DNA from: Idiomarinaceae bacterium HL-53
Lineage (GTDB): Bacteria > Pseudomonadota > Gammaproteobacteria > Enterobacterales > Alteromonadaceae
Length of the DNA stretch: 64,000 nucleotides
Direction of reading: 5' to 3'
Assembly (NCBI GenBank): GCA_001458075.1
Contig: LN899469.1
Location: 2,330,659 to 2,394,658 of the forward strand
Part shown: positions 1-9,321 of the stretch, piece after piece
Position numbering within the stretch: position 1 is the stretch's first letter
Layout: every line of letters begins with the position of its first letter
Made by a program: the position numbers and the translations under genes
The notes under the pieces: generated by a model
Told to the model about the DNA's origin: nothing
The model's input: the letters and a program-made list of their open reading frames with translations, nothing else
Databases searched by the model: none

Positions 1-1364
1 TAGGGGGCGGCGGAACGCTCTCTTTGAGTCGTGAGCACATTATTGGCGATTTCTATATGCGCCAAATCCGTGCACTCGCTCCACTTGCGGACGACCCCGT
101 GTTACGTGAATACCTGAGCACATTGGGGAACCGTTTGGTTATGCATACCGACAATGTGCGCCACCCTTTCAATTTCTTTTTAGTCAATGATCGCAGCATG
201 AACGCATTTGCCTTTTTAGGCGGTCATGTAGGCATTCACACCGGCATTATCGCCGAGGCACAAACAGAATCGGAACTTGCTTCCGTTATAAGTCATGAAA
301 TTGCACACGTAACACAACGCCATATCGCCCGCAACATGGAACGGATGAACGCGTCTGGCTCCCTCACTTTAGCGCAAATGGTGAGCGGTGTTGTTATTGG
401 TATGATCAACCCTGCAGCTGGGATGGCGGCGCTTACGGCGAGTGTCGCCGGCGTTCAGCAGCGCCAGATTAACTTCACGCGTCAATTTGAGCTGGAAGCC
501 GACCGCGTCGGGATGGAGGCACTCTATCGCGCAGGCTTTGACCCTGAGGGGGCGCCCGCCTTTTTTGGTCGCCTGGCTGAGCGTTACCGCTATACGAATA
601 CGCCACCTCAATTTCTTATCACGCACCCGCTTCCAAATTCGAGGGTTGCAGACACGCGCGCACGCGCAATGCAATACGGCGATCGCAATGTAGAAACGAG
701 TTTAGAGTTTGAGCTTGCCAAAGCTCGAATTCGAGTGCGTTATTCGGGCCGTGACGCAGCGGATATCCTAAAAGATCTGATTGCAGAGCGAGCAACACTG
801 GTAGACACCACGCAAATCGAGGGAAATAATTACGGTCAGGTCCTTGCGTTGCTAGCAACTGGAGAAGCTGAACAAGCTTACAATTTAATCATGCCAATGC
901 GGCGCGCTGAGCCGCTTAATCTCTTTTACCTCGACACGGAAACCGACATTCTGCTTGAGCTTGAACGGGAAAACGATGCCGTAGAAATACTGACCAAAGA
1001 ATATATGCGCCGGCCAAACAACCAAGTCGTCACACTAAACCTGGCTTATGCTGCGAATGCTGCAGGCGACTATACCTTGAGCCGCCGCGTGTTGAATAAT
1101 TTTCTCATCTACAACAAGGACGATATGGTAGCATGGTCGCTCCTGTTAGAAGCCTATGAGCGGCAGGGGCAAATTAATCGAATGCACGAAGCTCGTGCAG
1201 AAATGTATAGTTTGCGTGGCGATTTTCGTGCAGCGATTGAAGAACTTCACAACGCCATCAGTAAAACAGAAGAAGACCAAGACTTAACTCGCCAACGCAT
1301 GCAGGCCCGGATTGAACAATTCAGAGCACTTGAGAGCGAACGCGATCGCGTTGCGATGAACTAA
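1..1364 (+). CDS. bepA: Beta-barrel assembly-enhancing protease BepA (5' end missing)
   Basis: Periplasmic M48-family zinc metalloprotease with chaperone activity that promotes LptD maturation and degrades stalled outer-membrane proteins. The frame is open from the first bases of the window, and residues before the TTG at 24 still align with E. coli BepA, so the signal peptide and N-terminus lie upstream. Counting from that TTG, the zinc motif HEIAH is at residues 91-95 and the third-ligand helix (ELEAD) is near 156-160. A TPR-rich C-terminal half follows, ending in a region like the end of E. coli BepA. The next gene is an ArsC-like YfgD homologue, the same pairing as E. coli yfgC-yfgD. The family assignment is secure; only the start is missing. 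Confidence 0.93.
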   Translation, partial: GGGGTLSLSREHIIGDFYMRQIRALAPLADDPVLREYLSTLGNRLVMHTDNVRHPFNFFLVNDRSMNAFAFLGGHVGIHTGIIAEAQTESELASVISHEIAHVTQRHIARNMERMNASGSLTLAQMVSGVVIGMINPAAGMAALTASVAGVQQRQINFTRQFELEADRVGMEALYRAGFDPEGAPAFFGRLAERYRYTNTPPQFLITHPLPNSRVADTRARAMQYGDRNVETSLEFELAKARIRVRYSGRDAADILKDLIAERATLVDTTQIEGNNYGQVLALLATGEAEQAYNLIMPMRRAEPLNLFYLDTETDILLELERENDAVEILTKEYMRRPNNQVVTLNLAYAANAAGDYTLSRRVLNNFLIYNKDDMVAWSLLLEAYERQGQINRMHEARAEMYSLRGDFRAAIEELHNAISKTEEDQDLTRQRMQARIEQFRALESERDRVAMN

Positions 1365-1388
1365 TCGAAGTTGGAGTATTTATTTTTC

Positions 1389-1736
1389 ATGAAGACGACC
1401 ATTTATCACAATCCACGATGTTCAAAGAGCCGACAAACACTCGCCTTGTTAAATGAACAAGGTATCGAACCGGAAATCGTGGAGTATCTGAAAGCACCAC
1501 CGAGTGAAGCGGAATTAACCAACATTTTATCTCGCCTCGGCATGCCTCCTAAGGCGTTACTTCGAAAAGGTGAAGAGGAATATAAAGCGCTGAACTTGAA
1601 AAACTTCGACGATAACGATCCGAAGCTAATAGCGCTTATGGTGGCACATCCTAAATTGATCGAACGTCCTATCGTTGTGCATGGTACGAAGGCCGCTCTT
1701 GGCCGCCCACCTGAATCTGTTCTAGACATTCTTTAG
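1389..1736 (+). CDS. ArsC/YfgD-family thioredoxin-fold reductase
   Basis: A 115-residue protein of the ArsC family (glutaredoxin-coupled arsenate reductase type). The N-terminal motif HNPRCSKSR carries the presumed catalytic Cys11. Three arginines in the contexts LLRKGE, ERPIV and GRPPE match the arsenate-binding arginines of the family. I chose the ATG at 1389 over the in-frame TTG at 1371 because the protein then begins at the first beta strand and GGAG at 1373-1376 lies upstream. It sits 24 bases after bepA, as yfgD does in E. coli. No ars operon surrounds it, so a housekeeping YfgD-like role is more likely than arsenic resistance; the physiological substrate of YfgD is not established. 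Confidence 0.85.
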   Translation: MKTTIYHNPRCSKSRQTLALLNEQGIEPEIVEYLKAPPSEAELTNILSRLGMPPKALLRKGEEEYKALNLKNFDDNDPKLIALMVAHPKLIERPIVVHGTKAALGRPPESVLDIL

Positions 1737-1743
1737 GCTCAAT

Positions 1744-2157
1744 ATGTTACCGAAAACATCGTCTTTTTATCGCAAACTCACGCTCATTTGCTACCCCCTC
1801 CTCACGCTTTATATGATTGCTTTAGTGGTGTGGCTGATGCCCAGTGAATTCCTACCCATTCCTTTAGCTTTAGTAATTTGGGTGGCGCCTCTGTTATTCC
1901 CGTTACGTGGAATTATCAAAGGCGATCCGTACACACATGCATGGGCAAACTTTGTGTTTACGCTTTATTTCTTGCATGGCTTCACCATTATTTATACGCA
2001 TTGGCATTGCTGGTATTTCGCAGTAATCGAATTACTACTCGTGTCGGGTGCTTTTATTGGCGCAACATTTTACGCGCGTTTTCGTGGTCGCGAGCTTGGG
2101 CTGGGTTTAAAGAAAGCGAATGTCTCTAACGCTGGAAGACCCGCAAACGATACTTAG
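1744..2157 (+). CDS. DUF2069 inner-membrane protein
   Basis: A 137-residue protein with about four predicted membrane segments (roughly residues 12-31, 38-55, 66-84 and 89-110) and a basic cytoplasmic tail containing RFRGRE. It matches the DUF2069 family, whose function is unknown. The gene starts 7 bases after the ArsC-like gene and is probably cotranscribed with it. It converges on hda with only 9 bases between the two stop codons. DUF2069 genes commonly sit beside hda and a reductase gene in gammaproteobacteria, which supports the call but says little about function. Confidence 0.75.
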   Translation: MLPKTSSFYRKLTLICYPLLTLYMIALVVWLMPSEFLPIPLALVIWVAPLLFPLRGIIKGDPYTHAWANFVFTLYFLHGFTIIYTHWHCWYFAVIELLLVSGAFIGATFYARFRGRELGLGLKKANVSNAGRPANDT

Positions 2158-2166
2158 CCCCAAAGG

Positions 2167-2889
2167 TTAGGCATTCAAAGATATCTCTGGCAGCGCGTTT
2201 TTTATGAAAGGAATAGTAAGACGTCGCTGCTCACGCATCGAAAGGCTATCAAGCTGCTTCAAAACTCGCATCAAAACTCTCATGTCACGCTGTAGATGAT
2301 GAATAAGGTATTCGGCCACCTCTTGCGAAAGTACCAGCCCCCGCGCTTGCGCATGCTTTTGTAATGCCTGCACTTTGTAATCATCCGACAGCTTGTGGAC
2401 ACGAAAACGCGTTGCCGACTCAAGCCGTGAGCGCAAATCTGCCAGCGCAATGTTTTGCGCTTGCGGATCGAAACACGCGGACCACAATAGAACGCCACTC
2501 TGCCTATCAATCAACCGGTTCAACAAAGCGAACAACGCAATACACCAGGTGTCTAGCTTTACCACGCCATCGATACCATCGAGGATCAATAAATCGTATT
2601 GCTCTAAACCTTCTAAAATTGAAGGCATCGAGGCAATCGTAGGATCTGATAGGTCAAGGAACATAACCTGCAGCCCCCGATTTTGTAGCTTTTCGAGGGT
2701 TGCGAACAAGAGGTGCGTTTTACCACTTCCTGGTGCCCCCACAATCCCTACCTGCTGAAAACTCTCTGAGGTTGACTGCAATTGCTTTAGGAACCCGACG
2801 AGCTGCTCATTTTCCCCCGTCACAAAGGTTTCAAACTGAGCGGTTTCGGGCAGTTGTACCGGTAATGTAAGCTGACGACGTTGTTTCAT
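2167..2889 (-). CDS. hda: DnaA regulatory inactivator Hda
   Basis: An AAA+ DnaA-like ATPase that, together with the DNA-loaded sliding clamp, triggers hydrolysis of DnaA-bound ATP and so prevents re-initiation. The N-terminus holds the clamp-binding motif QLTLPV (residues 6-11). Walker A is GAPGSGKT (51-58), Walker B is LILDGID (101-107), and an arginine-containing RLES motif follows. There is no DnaA domain IV, as expected for Hda. I favour the ATG at 2889 (240 residues) because it overlaps the stop of the upstream gene as ATGA, indicating translational coupling; an in-frame ATG at 2898 would add three residues. The final residues resemble E. coli Hda (TIPFIK). Confidence 0.93.
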   Translation of the reverse strand: MKQRRQLTLPVQLPETAQFETFVTGENEQLVGFLKQLQSTSESFQQVGIVGAPGSGKTHLLFATLEKLQNRGLQVMFLDLSDPTIASMPSILEGLEQYDLLILDGIDGVVKLDTWCIALFALLNRLIDRQSGVLLWSACFDPQAQNIALADLRSRLESATRFRVHKLSDDYKVQALQKHAQARGLVLSQEVAEYLIHHLQRDMRVLMRVLKQLDSLSMREQRRLTIPFIKNALPEISLNA

Positions 2890-3971
2890 CGCAACCATTG
2901 ATATTCAAGAAAAATGCTTTCCACTTGATTCCATGGATCTTCAATTGCTTCCACACTGCGCTCAAGCCCCAAAGCACGTTGCACCCGTGTTGAATCCCCA
3001 ATAACCGCCAATTCAAATTCCGCAACACCCAAGTGATAACGGGTCATTGTAACGTGCGCTACAGGCCCTAAGTTACGTAGCATTTGCTCTGCTGCGGCAA
3101 TTTGTTGAATGCTATGCAAGCCAGCGAGACGTAAATAAGTATACCCAGTTTGTGCTGCGGAAAAGTTTACGGCGAATTCTCTTGCCACCGCTTCAGTGAG
3201 TTGATTCGCCAACGCAGTTCCAAGACTTTCTTTATCAACACTTTCTACCTGGCCCTGCGCCTGGAACTCTTGAATAATCACGCTCCATTCCGCTCGCCAA
3301 GTACCGATACTCTCTTGTAATCGCACCATCACCGCACCATTCATCGGATAACGAGCGGTCGCGGCTAGCACAGGCGCTTCAAAACGCCCCCAAACATCAT
3401 TTGGCGTGATCGCAAAGCGATCCGTCAAATCTAGAAGCGGCAAGTTGAGCGGCAAACCACGGTTTTTTCCTTGAACAGTGACAGCATTCACGAACCAGTG
3501 ATCAGTGTCTCTCCCCAATAATTCAAGGCCTGTAGGCTGCGTCTCCACAATCCACATCATGAGTTGTGGCCGTCGCGCTCTCCAAATCGGCTCGCCGGCT
3601 TGGCGCAGAAGAGTAAGAATTCGCTCTTCGCTATAAGTTGCTTCCAACAAGAGCCCCTGTTCTGTGCGGTTGTACCCGTAAGTCACCATGTAGTCCGTTG
3701 CATTTTGCAGTGCGCTACGAATTGCTTCATTTTCTAGTACTGATGATTGCCCCGAGACTCTTACCAAAACATCGCTCATGCCTTTTTCGTAGGCAATCAG
3801 TCGTTGCGCTCGCGTTTGATTTTCAACCACCACACTTGCATTCAATAGTTCAGATAAACCACCGCTCCCCTCTTGCGCGGAGGCAGAGAAGAAGAGCCCA
3901 GCAACGAGCAATATGCCCAGCCTCACTAAGCGGATGAATCGAGCCAAAACAGGGTTCCGTTGGGTAGTCAC
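2886..3971 (-). CDS. DUF2066 secreted protein
   Basis: A 361-residue protein with a hydrophobic signal peptide (about residues 13-32, cleavage near SASAQ), so it is probably periplasmic or envelope-associated. The remainder matches the DUF2066 family found immediately upstream of hda in many Alteromonadales and Pseudomonas relatives; function unknown. Recognisable landmarks are an early YEKGMSDVLVR segment and a central RRPQLMMWI segment. It overlaps hda by 4 bases (ATGA), so the two are translated from one message. A divergent promoter region of 150 bases separates it from the MFS gene. Confidence 0.75.
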   Translation of the reverse strand: MTTQRNPVLARFIRLVRLGILLVAGLFFSASAQEGSGGLSELLNASVVVENQTRAQRLIAYEKGMSDVLVRVSGQSSVLENEAIRSALQNATDYMVTYGYNRTEQGLLLEATYSEERILTLLRQAGEPIWRARRPQLMMWIVETQPTGLELLGRDTDHWFVNAVTVQGKNRGLPLNLPLLDLTDRFAITPNDVWGRFEAPVLAATARYPMNGAVMVRLQESIGTWRAEWSVIIQEFQAQGQVESVDKESLGTALANQLTEAVAREFAVNFSAAQTGYTYLRLAGLHSIQQIAAAEQMLRNLGPVAHVTMTRYHLGVAEFELAVIGDSTRVQRALGLERSVEAIEDPWNQVESIFLEYQWLR

Positions 3972-4121
3972 GAATTCGCTTCCTTTGATAACTTATGTGA
4001 GGATGATAAACATCGCTTTCACTGGGAGCAAGGTATAACCTGTGAATAGATCGTGTAAACCTAGCTGAAATAGCCTCTAACTGATACACTTTTCACAAAT
4101 CTCAAAGAGATAGGAATAACC

Positions 4122-5438
4122 ATGCTGCGCCAACAAGTACGTGCTGTCAGTTCACTTCTCACCACCATGACACTCATCGGTTTATGTGTGGGAATGACCA
4201 GCACACTATTGAGTTTGCGAGCCACCATTGAGGGCTTTTCGACGCTCACAACGGGTATCGTCATGTCAGCCTATTTCTTGGGTTTCTTGTTCGGAACGAC
4301 TCGCGCTCCTAAAGATATTCGTCGCGTTGGCTATATTCGTGCATTTGGCGGGCTGGCAGCACTGGCATCCGTCGCCGTGCTCGTGCAATCGATTTGGATC
4401 GACCCTGTCATTTGGTTTATTTTCAGGTTTTTAAGTGGTTTTGCACTCTCTGCCATGTTTGTTATTGCGGAAAGCTGGCTCAATACCATGGCAGATAACA
4501 AGAACCGCGGCGCCATGCTCTCTGTTTACATGGTATTGATATACGGTGGTTTGATCGTGGGGCAGCTATTGCTCGGAGTGGCCGACCCCAGCACATTTGT
4601 TCCCTTCGCAATCGTCGCTATGTTAATCAATCTCTCGCTTGTGCCTATTTTGGCGAGTGTTACGGTAGAGCCCACCACACATACCCCGAAAAAAGTGTCG
4701 ATGCGAGTATTATTAGAACAAGCCCCGTTGGGCATTGTAACGGCTTTTATTATTCAAGCTTGCTATGCCATGTTTTACGGCGTAGGGCCTGTTTATGCTG
4801 TGTATTTAGGGCTCAGCGTACCGCAGGTGACCATTTTTATGGCGGCCTACATTACGGGTGGTTTGCTAGCACAAACACCTGTTGGCTTACTTTCAGATAA
4901 ATTTGATCGTCGAGCGGTATTGGCGGGTTGCGCTGCATCAAGTGCTATATTCGCCCTGATTTTGTCGCAAACACCCGCAACCTACCCTTGGCTTATCTAT
5001 CTTCTCATGGGCTTGTTAGGTGCGAGTATTCTTCCTCTTTACAGCCTTTCGATGGCGCATACAAATGACTTTTTAGAGCGCGATCAAATGATAGGAGCTA
5101 CAGGAGCCATTATTAAAATTGGGGGCGTAGGAGCGGTGATTGGTGCACCTGCCGTTGCCGCCATGATGCAATTTGGTCAAATTAGTTTGTTCTTTATCCT
5201 GATTAGCGTATTAGCTGGAAGCGTCGCAATTTATGCAGTGTATAGAATCACCAAACGTGCGCGTCCAGTGGAGCAGGTGCATTCAGCATTTGCCGCGCTT
5301 GGGCCGGCACAAACCTCTGAAGAGCTTGTTTATACGATTGTTGAGGAGGCAAATTACGATGAAGAGGAAGAGAGCGAGGGTACTGTTGTCACTGTAACAG
5401 GGCCCCCTATCGAAAAAGAAGATGGGGAAGCTCGCTAA
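4122..5438 (+). CDS. MFS transporter, YcaD-like
   Basis: A 438-residue major facilitator protein with about 12 hydrophobic segments. Signature elements are the first-half loop FGTTRAPKDIRRVG and the second-half loop LLSDKFDRR, a variant of the MFS motif A (GxLxDxxGRR). It resembles the YcaD-like MFS subgroup; the substrate cannot be read from sequence. After the last membrane helix there is a tail of about 60 residues, strongly acidic (a run of D/E near residues 410-418), which is unusually long and probably cytoplasmic. AGGA lies 8 bases before the ATG. It overlaps the end of pgm by four bases in convergent orientation. Confidence 0.8.
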   Translation: MLRQQVRAVSSLLTTMTLIGLCVGMTSTLLSLRATIEGFSTLTTGIVMSAYFLGFLFGTTRAPKDIRRVGYIRAFGGLAALASVAVLVQSIWIDPVIWFIFRFLSGFALSAMFVIAESWLNTMADNKNRGAMLSVYMVLIYGGLIVGQLLLGVADPSTFVPFAIVAMLINLSLVPILASVTVEPTTHTPKKVSMRVLLEQAPLGIVTAFIIQACYAMFYGVGPVYAVYLGLSVPQVTIFMAAYITGGLLAQTPVGLLSDKFDRRAVLAGCAASSAIFALILSQTPATYPWLIYLLMGLLGASILPLYSLSMAHTNDFLERDQMIGATGAIIKIGGVGAVIGAPAVAAMMQFGQISLFFILISVLAGSVAIYAVYRITKRARPVEQVHSAFAALGPAQTSEELVYTIVEEANYDEEEESEGTVVTVTGPPIEKEDGEAR

Positions 5439-7066
5439 GCGAGCCACCCTGCTACGACCGCTTGCGCTTCAGCAATGACTTGCTGTAAGTGTTCGCGGCT
5501 CACGAAGCTCTCTGCATAAATTTTGTAGACAGGCTCGGTACCAGACGGGCGCACAGCAAACCAAGCATTCTCCGTAACCACTTTCACACCGCCAAACTCG
5601 GCAGCATTTCCCGGCGTTCGATTGAATACTTTTACGTCCGCGGCGCCTGCAAACTCATTCAATACCGGAGGTGTCTTCACTAGATGATAAAACGCCGACA
5701 TCATTGCTGGTGTTGCCTTGATATCTAAGCGCGCATAAAACGATTCACCATATTTTGCTTCTAACTCCGCATAATAGGTGCTCGGCGACTTTCCAGTAAC
5801 CGCCTGAATTTCAGCGGCCAATAAGGCTAAAATAATACCATCTTTGTCGGTACTAAAAGCCTTCCCAGCTTTATCTAAAAAGCTTGCACCTGCACTTTCT
5901 TCACCTGCAAAAACAAGTCCTTCAGTCGCTAATTCTTCAGCAAACCACTTGAATCCTACTGGCACTTCAAATAACTCTGCTTGATTACCGTTCACGACAC
6001 GGTCGATCATGGCACTACTGACGACGGTTTTCCCGACTTTCTTTTGCTGCCAACCGCGGTGTGTAAGTAGGTAGTCGATACAAACGGCCAGAAAATGATT
6101 CGAGTTCATCAAACCGTCAGGCGTGACAATGCCATGACGGTCATAATCCGGGTCATTACCAACGGCTAAATCGAATTGATCGCGCATCGCAACCAGCCCC
6201 GCCATCGCATGTGCAGACGAGCAGTCCATACGAATCACACCGTCTTTATCTAACGTCATAAATGCGAACGCAGGGTCTGCATGGGCATTCATGATCTCCA
6301 TATTCAACTCATAACGATCAGCAATGGCCTGCCAATAAGCAGCGCCTGCGCCCCCCATCGCATTCACACCAATTTTTAAATTCGCACCTTGAATTTGCTC
6401 AAAATCAATAACGTCTGACAAGTCATTAACATAGCTTTTCTGCCAATCACACTTAATCAGATTGCGAGCGTTGAGTGCTTCGTCATAGTCAACCGCATTC
6501 ACTCCCACAAGACCACTGCTCATGATTGCATTCGCATACTTTTCTATGACTTTCGTAACATTGCCATCTGCTGGGCCACCATGAGGCGGATTATATTTGA
6601 TGCCCCCATCTTGCGGGGGATTATGTGACGGCGTGATGATCACACCGTCAGCCAGATGTTTTGGATGCTCGCGATTCCACTTGATTATTTCATGACTGAT
6701 CACCGGCGTTGGCGTGTAACCCAAATCTGCCTGCACATGCACTTCGACACCATTGCCGATAAACACCTCTAGCGCAGTAATAAAAGCTGCCTCAGACAAT
6801 GCATGAGTATCCTTTCCAAGCAATAAAGGCCCTTTGATATTGTGTTCTTCGCGATAGCCACAAATGGCTTGGCAAATCGCAAGTACATGCGCTTCATTAA
6901 AAGATTTATGCAGGGCAGAACCACGATGGCCTGAAGTACCAAAACGTACTTTTTCTTCTCTTATGCGAGGATTTGGCTCATTCACGTAATAAGCAGCCAT
7001 GAGCGCAGGCACGTTAATTAAATCCTCTTTCTGAGCTGGTTGCCCCGCTCGTTCGTGCATAATCAT
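5435..7066 (-). CDS. pgm: Phosphoglucomutase (alpha-D-glucose specific)
   Basis: Interconverts glucose 1-phosphate and glucose 6-phosphate, feeding UDP-glucose and glycogen synthesis. The 543 residues align along their length with E. coli Pgm. Visible sites are the phosphoserine loop TPSHNP (Ser147), the metal loop DPDYDRHG, the sugar-binding GEESAGAS and the C-terminal phosphate-binding RPSGTE. The start codon overlaps the seqA stop by four bases, so the two genes are translationally coupled, as in the E. coli seqA-pgm operon. Confidence 0.95.
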   Translation of the reverse strand: MIMHERAGQPAQKEDLINVPALMAAYYVNEPNPRIREEKVRFGTSGHRGSALHKSFNEAHVLAICQAICGYREEHNIKGPLLLGKDTHALSEAAFITALEVFIGNGVEVHVQADLGYTPTPVISHEIIKWNREHPKHLADGVIITPSHNPPQDGGIKYNPPHGGPADGNVTKVIEKYANAIMSSGLVGVNAVDYDEALNARNLIKCDWQKSYVNDLSDVIDFEQIQGANLKIGVNAMGGAGAAYWQAIADRYELNMEIMNAHADPAFAFMTLDKDGVIRMDCSSAHAMAGLVAMRDQFDLAVGNDPDYDRHGIVTPDGLMNSNHFLAVCIDYLLTHRGWQQKKVGKTVVSSAMIDRVVNGNQAELFEVPVGFKWFAEELATEGLVFAGEESAGASFLDKAGKAFSTDKDGIILALLAAEIQAVTGKSPSTYYAELEAKYGESFYARLDIKATPAMMSAFYHLVKTPPVLNEFAGAADVKVFNRTPGNAAEFGGVKVVTENAWFAVRPSGTEPVYKIYAESFVSREHLQQVIAEAQAVVAGWLA

Positions 7067-7578
7067 GACAGGAAGTTCCTAATCTGTTCTTGTTCGCTCA
7101 CGGTGTAACCAAGCGTTTCGGCAACGCGCGTCAGCATCGATTTCTTCTTCGTTGTGTTCGAGTTGGTAATCACCCAAAAACCGCTCCCCGGAATTTGTTT
7201 GGGATTGGTACTATTCCCGGTTTTGCTGAGTTCTGCTTCGTTCGTTGCAAAATAAAGCCGATCACGCCCACGAATATTTAAAACCTGCGGAAACTCATTC
7301 GGGTGGCATGCATGCAACATAGAGAGAATATATAAGAACTGTCCAACTTTACCTTTCTGAGCGGTCAGATCAGCCTGCGTCAGCCGATCAAACACCTTGG
7401 CTCCCGAATGCTCAGCCACTTTCGATTTCGGAAATGCTTGCTCTTCGGTTTGAGGTGATAGTTGTTCATCAGTCAGATTCAGCAAACGGCGTAAAATGTC
7501 GGATGCACTTTCGCCGATGTGTTGCGTATGTGAAGCAATGTATGCGTACAGTTCGTCGTCTATCAATAATTGTTTCAT
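7063..7578 (-). CDS. seqA: Negative modulator of replication initiation SeqA
   Basis: Binds hemimethylated GATC sites, sequesters newly replicated oriC and delays re-initiation. The 171 residues show the N-terminal oligomerisation segment (IDDELYAYIASHT, then GESASDILRRLL). After a variable linker comes the C-terminal DNA-binding domain with GQFLYILSML, the FATNEAEL region and the PKQIPGSGFWVITN segment that contacts methylated DNA. Its presence implies that the organism uses Dam methylation. It heads the seqA-pgm operon and is divergent from ybfF, as in E. coli. A TATAAT lies on the minus strand at 7625-7630, about 50 bases upstream. Confidence 0.95.
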   Translation of the reverse strand: MKQLLIDDELYAYIASHTQHIGESASDILRRLLNLTDEQLSPQTEEQAFPKSKVAEHSGAKVFDRLTQADLTAQKGKVGQFLYILSMLHACHPNEFPQVLNIRGRDRLYFATNEAELSKTGNSTNPKQIPGSGFWVITNSNTTKKKSMLTRVAETLGYTVSEQEQIRNFLS

Positions 7579-7664
7579 GCCGGTTCGCTTGTTCTTTTGT
7601 TATCATGCAAAGGAATGTGTTGGCATTATAACCAAGCCTTGCTGGCTTTGCATCGGGAGAACTC

Positions 7665-8456
7665 ATGACACAAGAAAAAAGTGTGGCGCTCCATTATGAA
7701 ACGCTCGGAAATAAAGACCTACCGGCGGTTCTTTTAATTCATGGCTTATTCGGTGATTTAGATAATTTAAAGTCGATTAGTCGACATTTAGAGAATGACT
7801 TTTACGTAATTAACATTGATGTTCGAAACCATGGCGATTCACCGTGGAGCGAGCATATGACGTTCGATGCAATGAGCGCCGATGTGATCGCCGTACTCAA
7901 TGATCTTCATATAGAAAAGACCTTTATTGTCGGGCACTCCATGGGAGGTAAAATTGCTATGGAAGTTGCGCTCGAAGCACCCGAGCGAGTACAAGGATTG
8001 GTCATCGCAGATATTGCACCTGTTGCCTATGATGCGCGCCACAACACGATTCTTGATGCACTTGAAGGTATGAACCTAGCTCAAATCGAGAGCCGCTCCG
8101 ATGCTGATAAGCAGCTGAGTGAGTCGATTGAAGAGCGAGGCGTTCGTCAATTCCTGCTCAAAAATTTACGCAAAACCGATGAAGGGTGGCAGTGGCGTAT
8201 GAATCTTCCTGCGCTAAGAGAAAACTATCCGAGTTTAATAGGCGCGCCAGGAAGCAAGGACTGTTACAACGGACCCGTATTATTTATTCGTGGTGGGGAT
8301 TCAGACTATATTCAAAGTAAACACCGTTCCGAAATCCTGAAACGCTTTCCGAATGCCGACGCAAAAACAATAGAGGGTGTTGGACATTGGTTACATGCGG
8401 AAAAGCCAACCGTATTTAATAAAATTGTGGCGCGATTTCTAGATGAGAATAAATAG
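7665..8456 (+). CDS. ybfF: Alpha/beta-hydrolase esterase, YbfF family
   Basis: A 263-residue cytoplasmic alpha/beta hydrolase close to E. coli YbfF, a short- to medium-chain acyl esterase. The oxyanion segment HGLFG is at 26-30, the nucleophile elbow GHSMGG has Ser92, and the catalytic histidine lies in GVGHWLHAEKP near the C-terminus, all where YbfF has them. The ATG at 7665 follows GGGAG with good spacing. It lies divergently next to seqA and upstream of fldA-fur, matching the E. coli order. The physiological substrate is unknown. Confidence 0.88.
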   Translation: MTQEKSVALHYETLGNKDLPAVLLIHGLFGDLDNLKSISRHLENDFYVINIDVRNHGDSPWSEHMTFDAMSADVIAVLNDLHIEKTFIVGHSMGGKIAMEVALEAPERVQGLVIADIAPVAYDARHNTILDALEGMNLAQIESRSDADKQLSESIEERGVRQFLLKNLRKTDEGWQWRMNLPALRENYPSLIGAPGSKDCYNGPVLFIRGGDSDYIQSKHRSEILKRFPNADAKTIEGVGHWLHAEKPTVFNKIVARFLDENK

Positions 8457-8535
8457 CATTTGTGCTATTCTGCGCACCTAACATGACCAAGCCCAGAAAG
8501 CTTAATTCCAGAAGCTTAAAGTAGTTGGAGCCTTT

Positions 8536-8754
8536 ATGTTCAGTGAGAATTTTGAACAAATTGAAGCACTCATGACAAATCTTGCAATTGCAGGGTTGTT
8601 TTTATTGATCGGCTTAGCAATTCAAGACGTTTTGAAGAAAGGCGATGTGCCTCGCTACGGCCGCTTCTTTGTTTGGCTCGTTCTCTTTCTTGGTATGGCA
8701 GGATTTCTTGCAAAAGGCGTGATTCAATTTTTCGTTCAATCTAATTTGAATTAA
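8536..8754 (+). CDS. DUF2788 small membrane protein
   Basis: A 72-residue protein with two hydrophobic helices (about residues 14-31 and 46-66) joined by a basic loop (DVLKKGDVPRYGR), matching the DUF2788 family of small membrane proteins of unknown function. GGAG lies 8 bases before the ATG, and the gene ends 12 bases before fldA, so it probably shares a message with the flavodoxin. It occupies the position held in E. coli by the LexA-regulated ybfE. I saw no LexA box upstream. Confidence 0.75.
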   Translation: MFSENFEQIEALMTNLAIAGLFLLIGLAIQDVLKKGDVPRYGRFFVWLVLFLGMAGFLAKGVIQFFVQSNLN

Positions 8755-8766
8755 TAGGAACAAACT

Positions 8767-9291
8767 ATGGCCACAGTTGGACTATTTTTTGGAAGTGATA
8801 CGGGCAACACCGAAGCCATCGCACAGATGATCCAAAAAGAGTTGGGCAAAAACCTGATCGATGTGAAAGACATCGCAAAGTCGACCAAAGAAGAAATTGC
8901 AGAATACGATCTGCTCTTGTTTGGCATTCCGACTTGGTATTACGGTGAAGCGCAATGCGACTGGGATGATTTTTTCCCAGAGCTTGAGCAAATCGATTTT
9001 ACTGACAAGCTCTGTGCTATTTTCGGTTGTGGAGATCAAGAAGATTATGCCGAATATTTTCTCGACGCCATGGGTATGGTTCGAGATATCGTCGAGGCGC
9101 GTGGCGGTATCATTATTGGCCACTGGCCAACTGCTAGCTATCACTTCGAGGCATCAAAAGGACTTGTAGACGATGAGCACTTCGTTGGGCTGGGTATCGA
9201 TGAAGATAGACAACCCGAATTAACGAAAGAACGCGTTGTACAATGGTGTGCGCAGTTGCGTGAAGAAATGATGCTCGACGAGCTCGCCTGA
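8767..9291 (+). CDS. fldA: Flavodoxin FldA
   Basis: A long-chain flavodoxin of 174 residues, a low-potential FMN electron carrier for enzymes such as methionine synthase, IspG/IspH and radical-SAM proteins. The FMN phosphate loop GSDTGNTEAIA is near residues 9-19, and aromatic residues around the flavin lie in PTWYYGE and CGDQEDYAEYF. The extra loop in the last third marks the long-chain class. It follows the DUF2788 gene by 12 bases and precedes fur, as in E. coli. A 69-base gap with a separate promoter precedes fur. Confidence 0.95.
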   Translation: MATVGLFFGSDTGNTEAIAQMIQKELGKNLIDVKDIAKSTKEEIAEYDLLLFGIPTWYYGEAQCDWDDFFPELEQIDFTDKLCAIFGCGDQEDYAEYFLDAMGMVRDIVEARGGIIIGHWPTASYHFEASKGLVDDEHFVGLGIDEDRQPELTKERVVQWCAQLREEMMLDELA

Positions 9292-9321
9292 TAAGCATTT
9301 AATTTTCACGCAGAGTGTGGC

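Noticed and set aside
1389-1736. An arsenic resistance gene
   Set aside because: No arsR, arsB or acr3 genes are nearby and the yfgC-yfgD context points to the housekeeping YfgD type.
7625-7630. TATAAT as a firm seqA promoter call
   Set aside because: The hexamer is perfect on the minus strand, but the -35 (ATGCAA at 7648-7653) matches poorly, so it is mentioned in the seqA entry and not listed separately.
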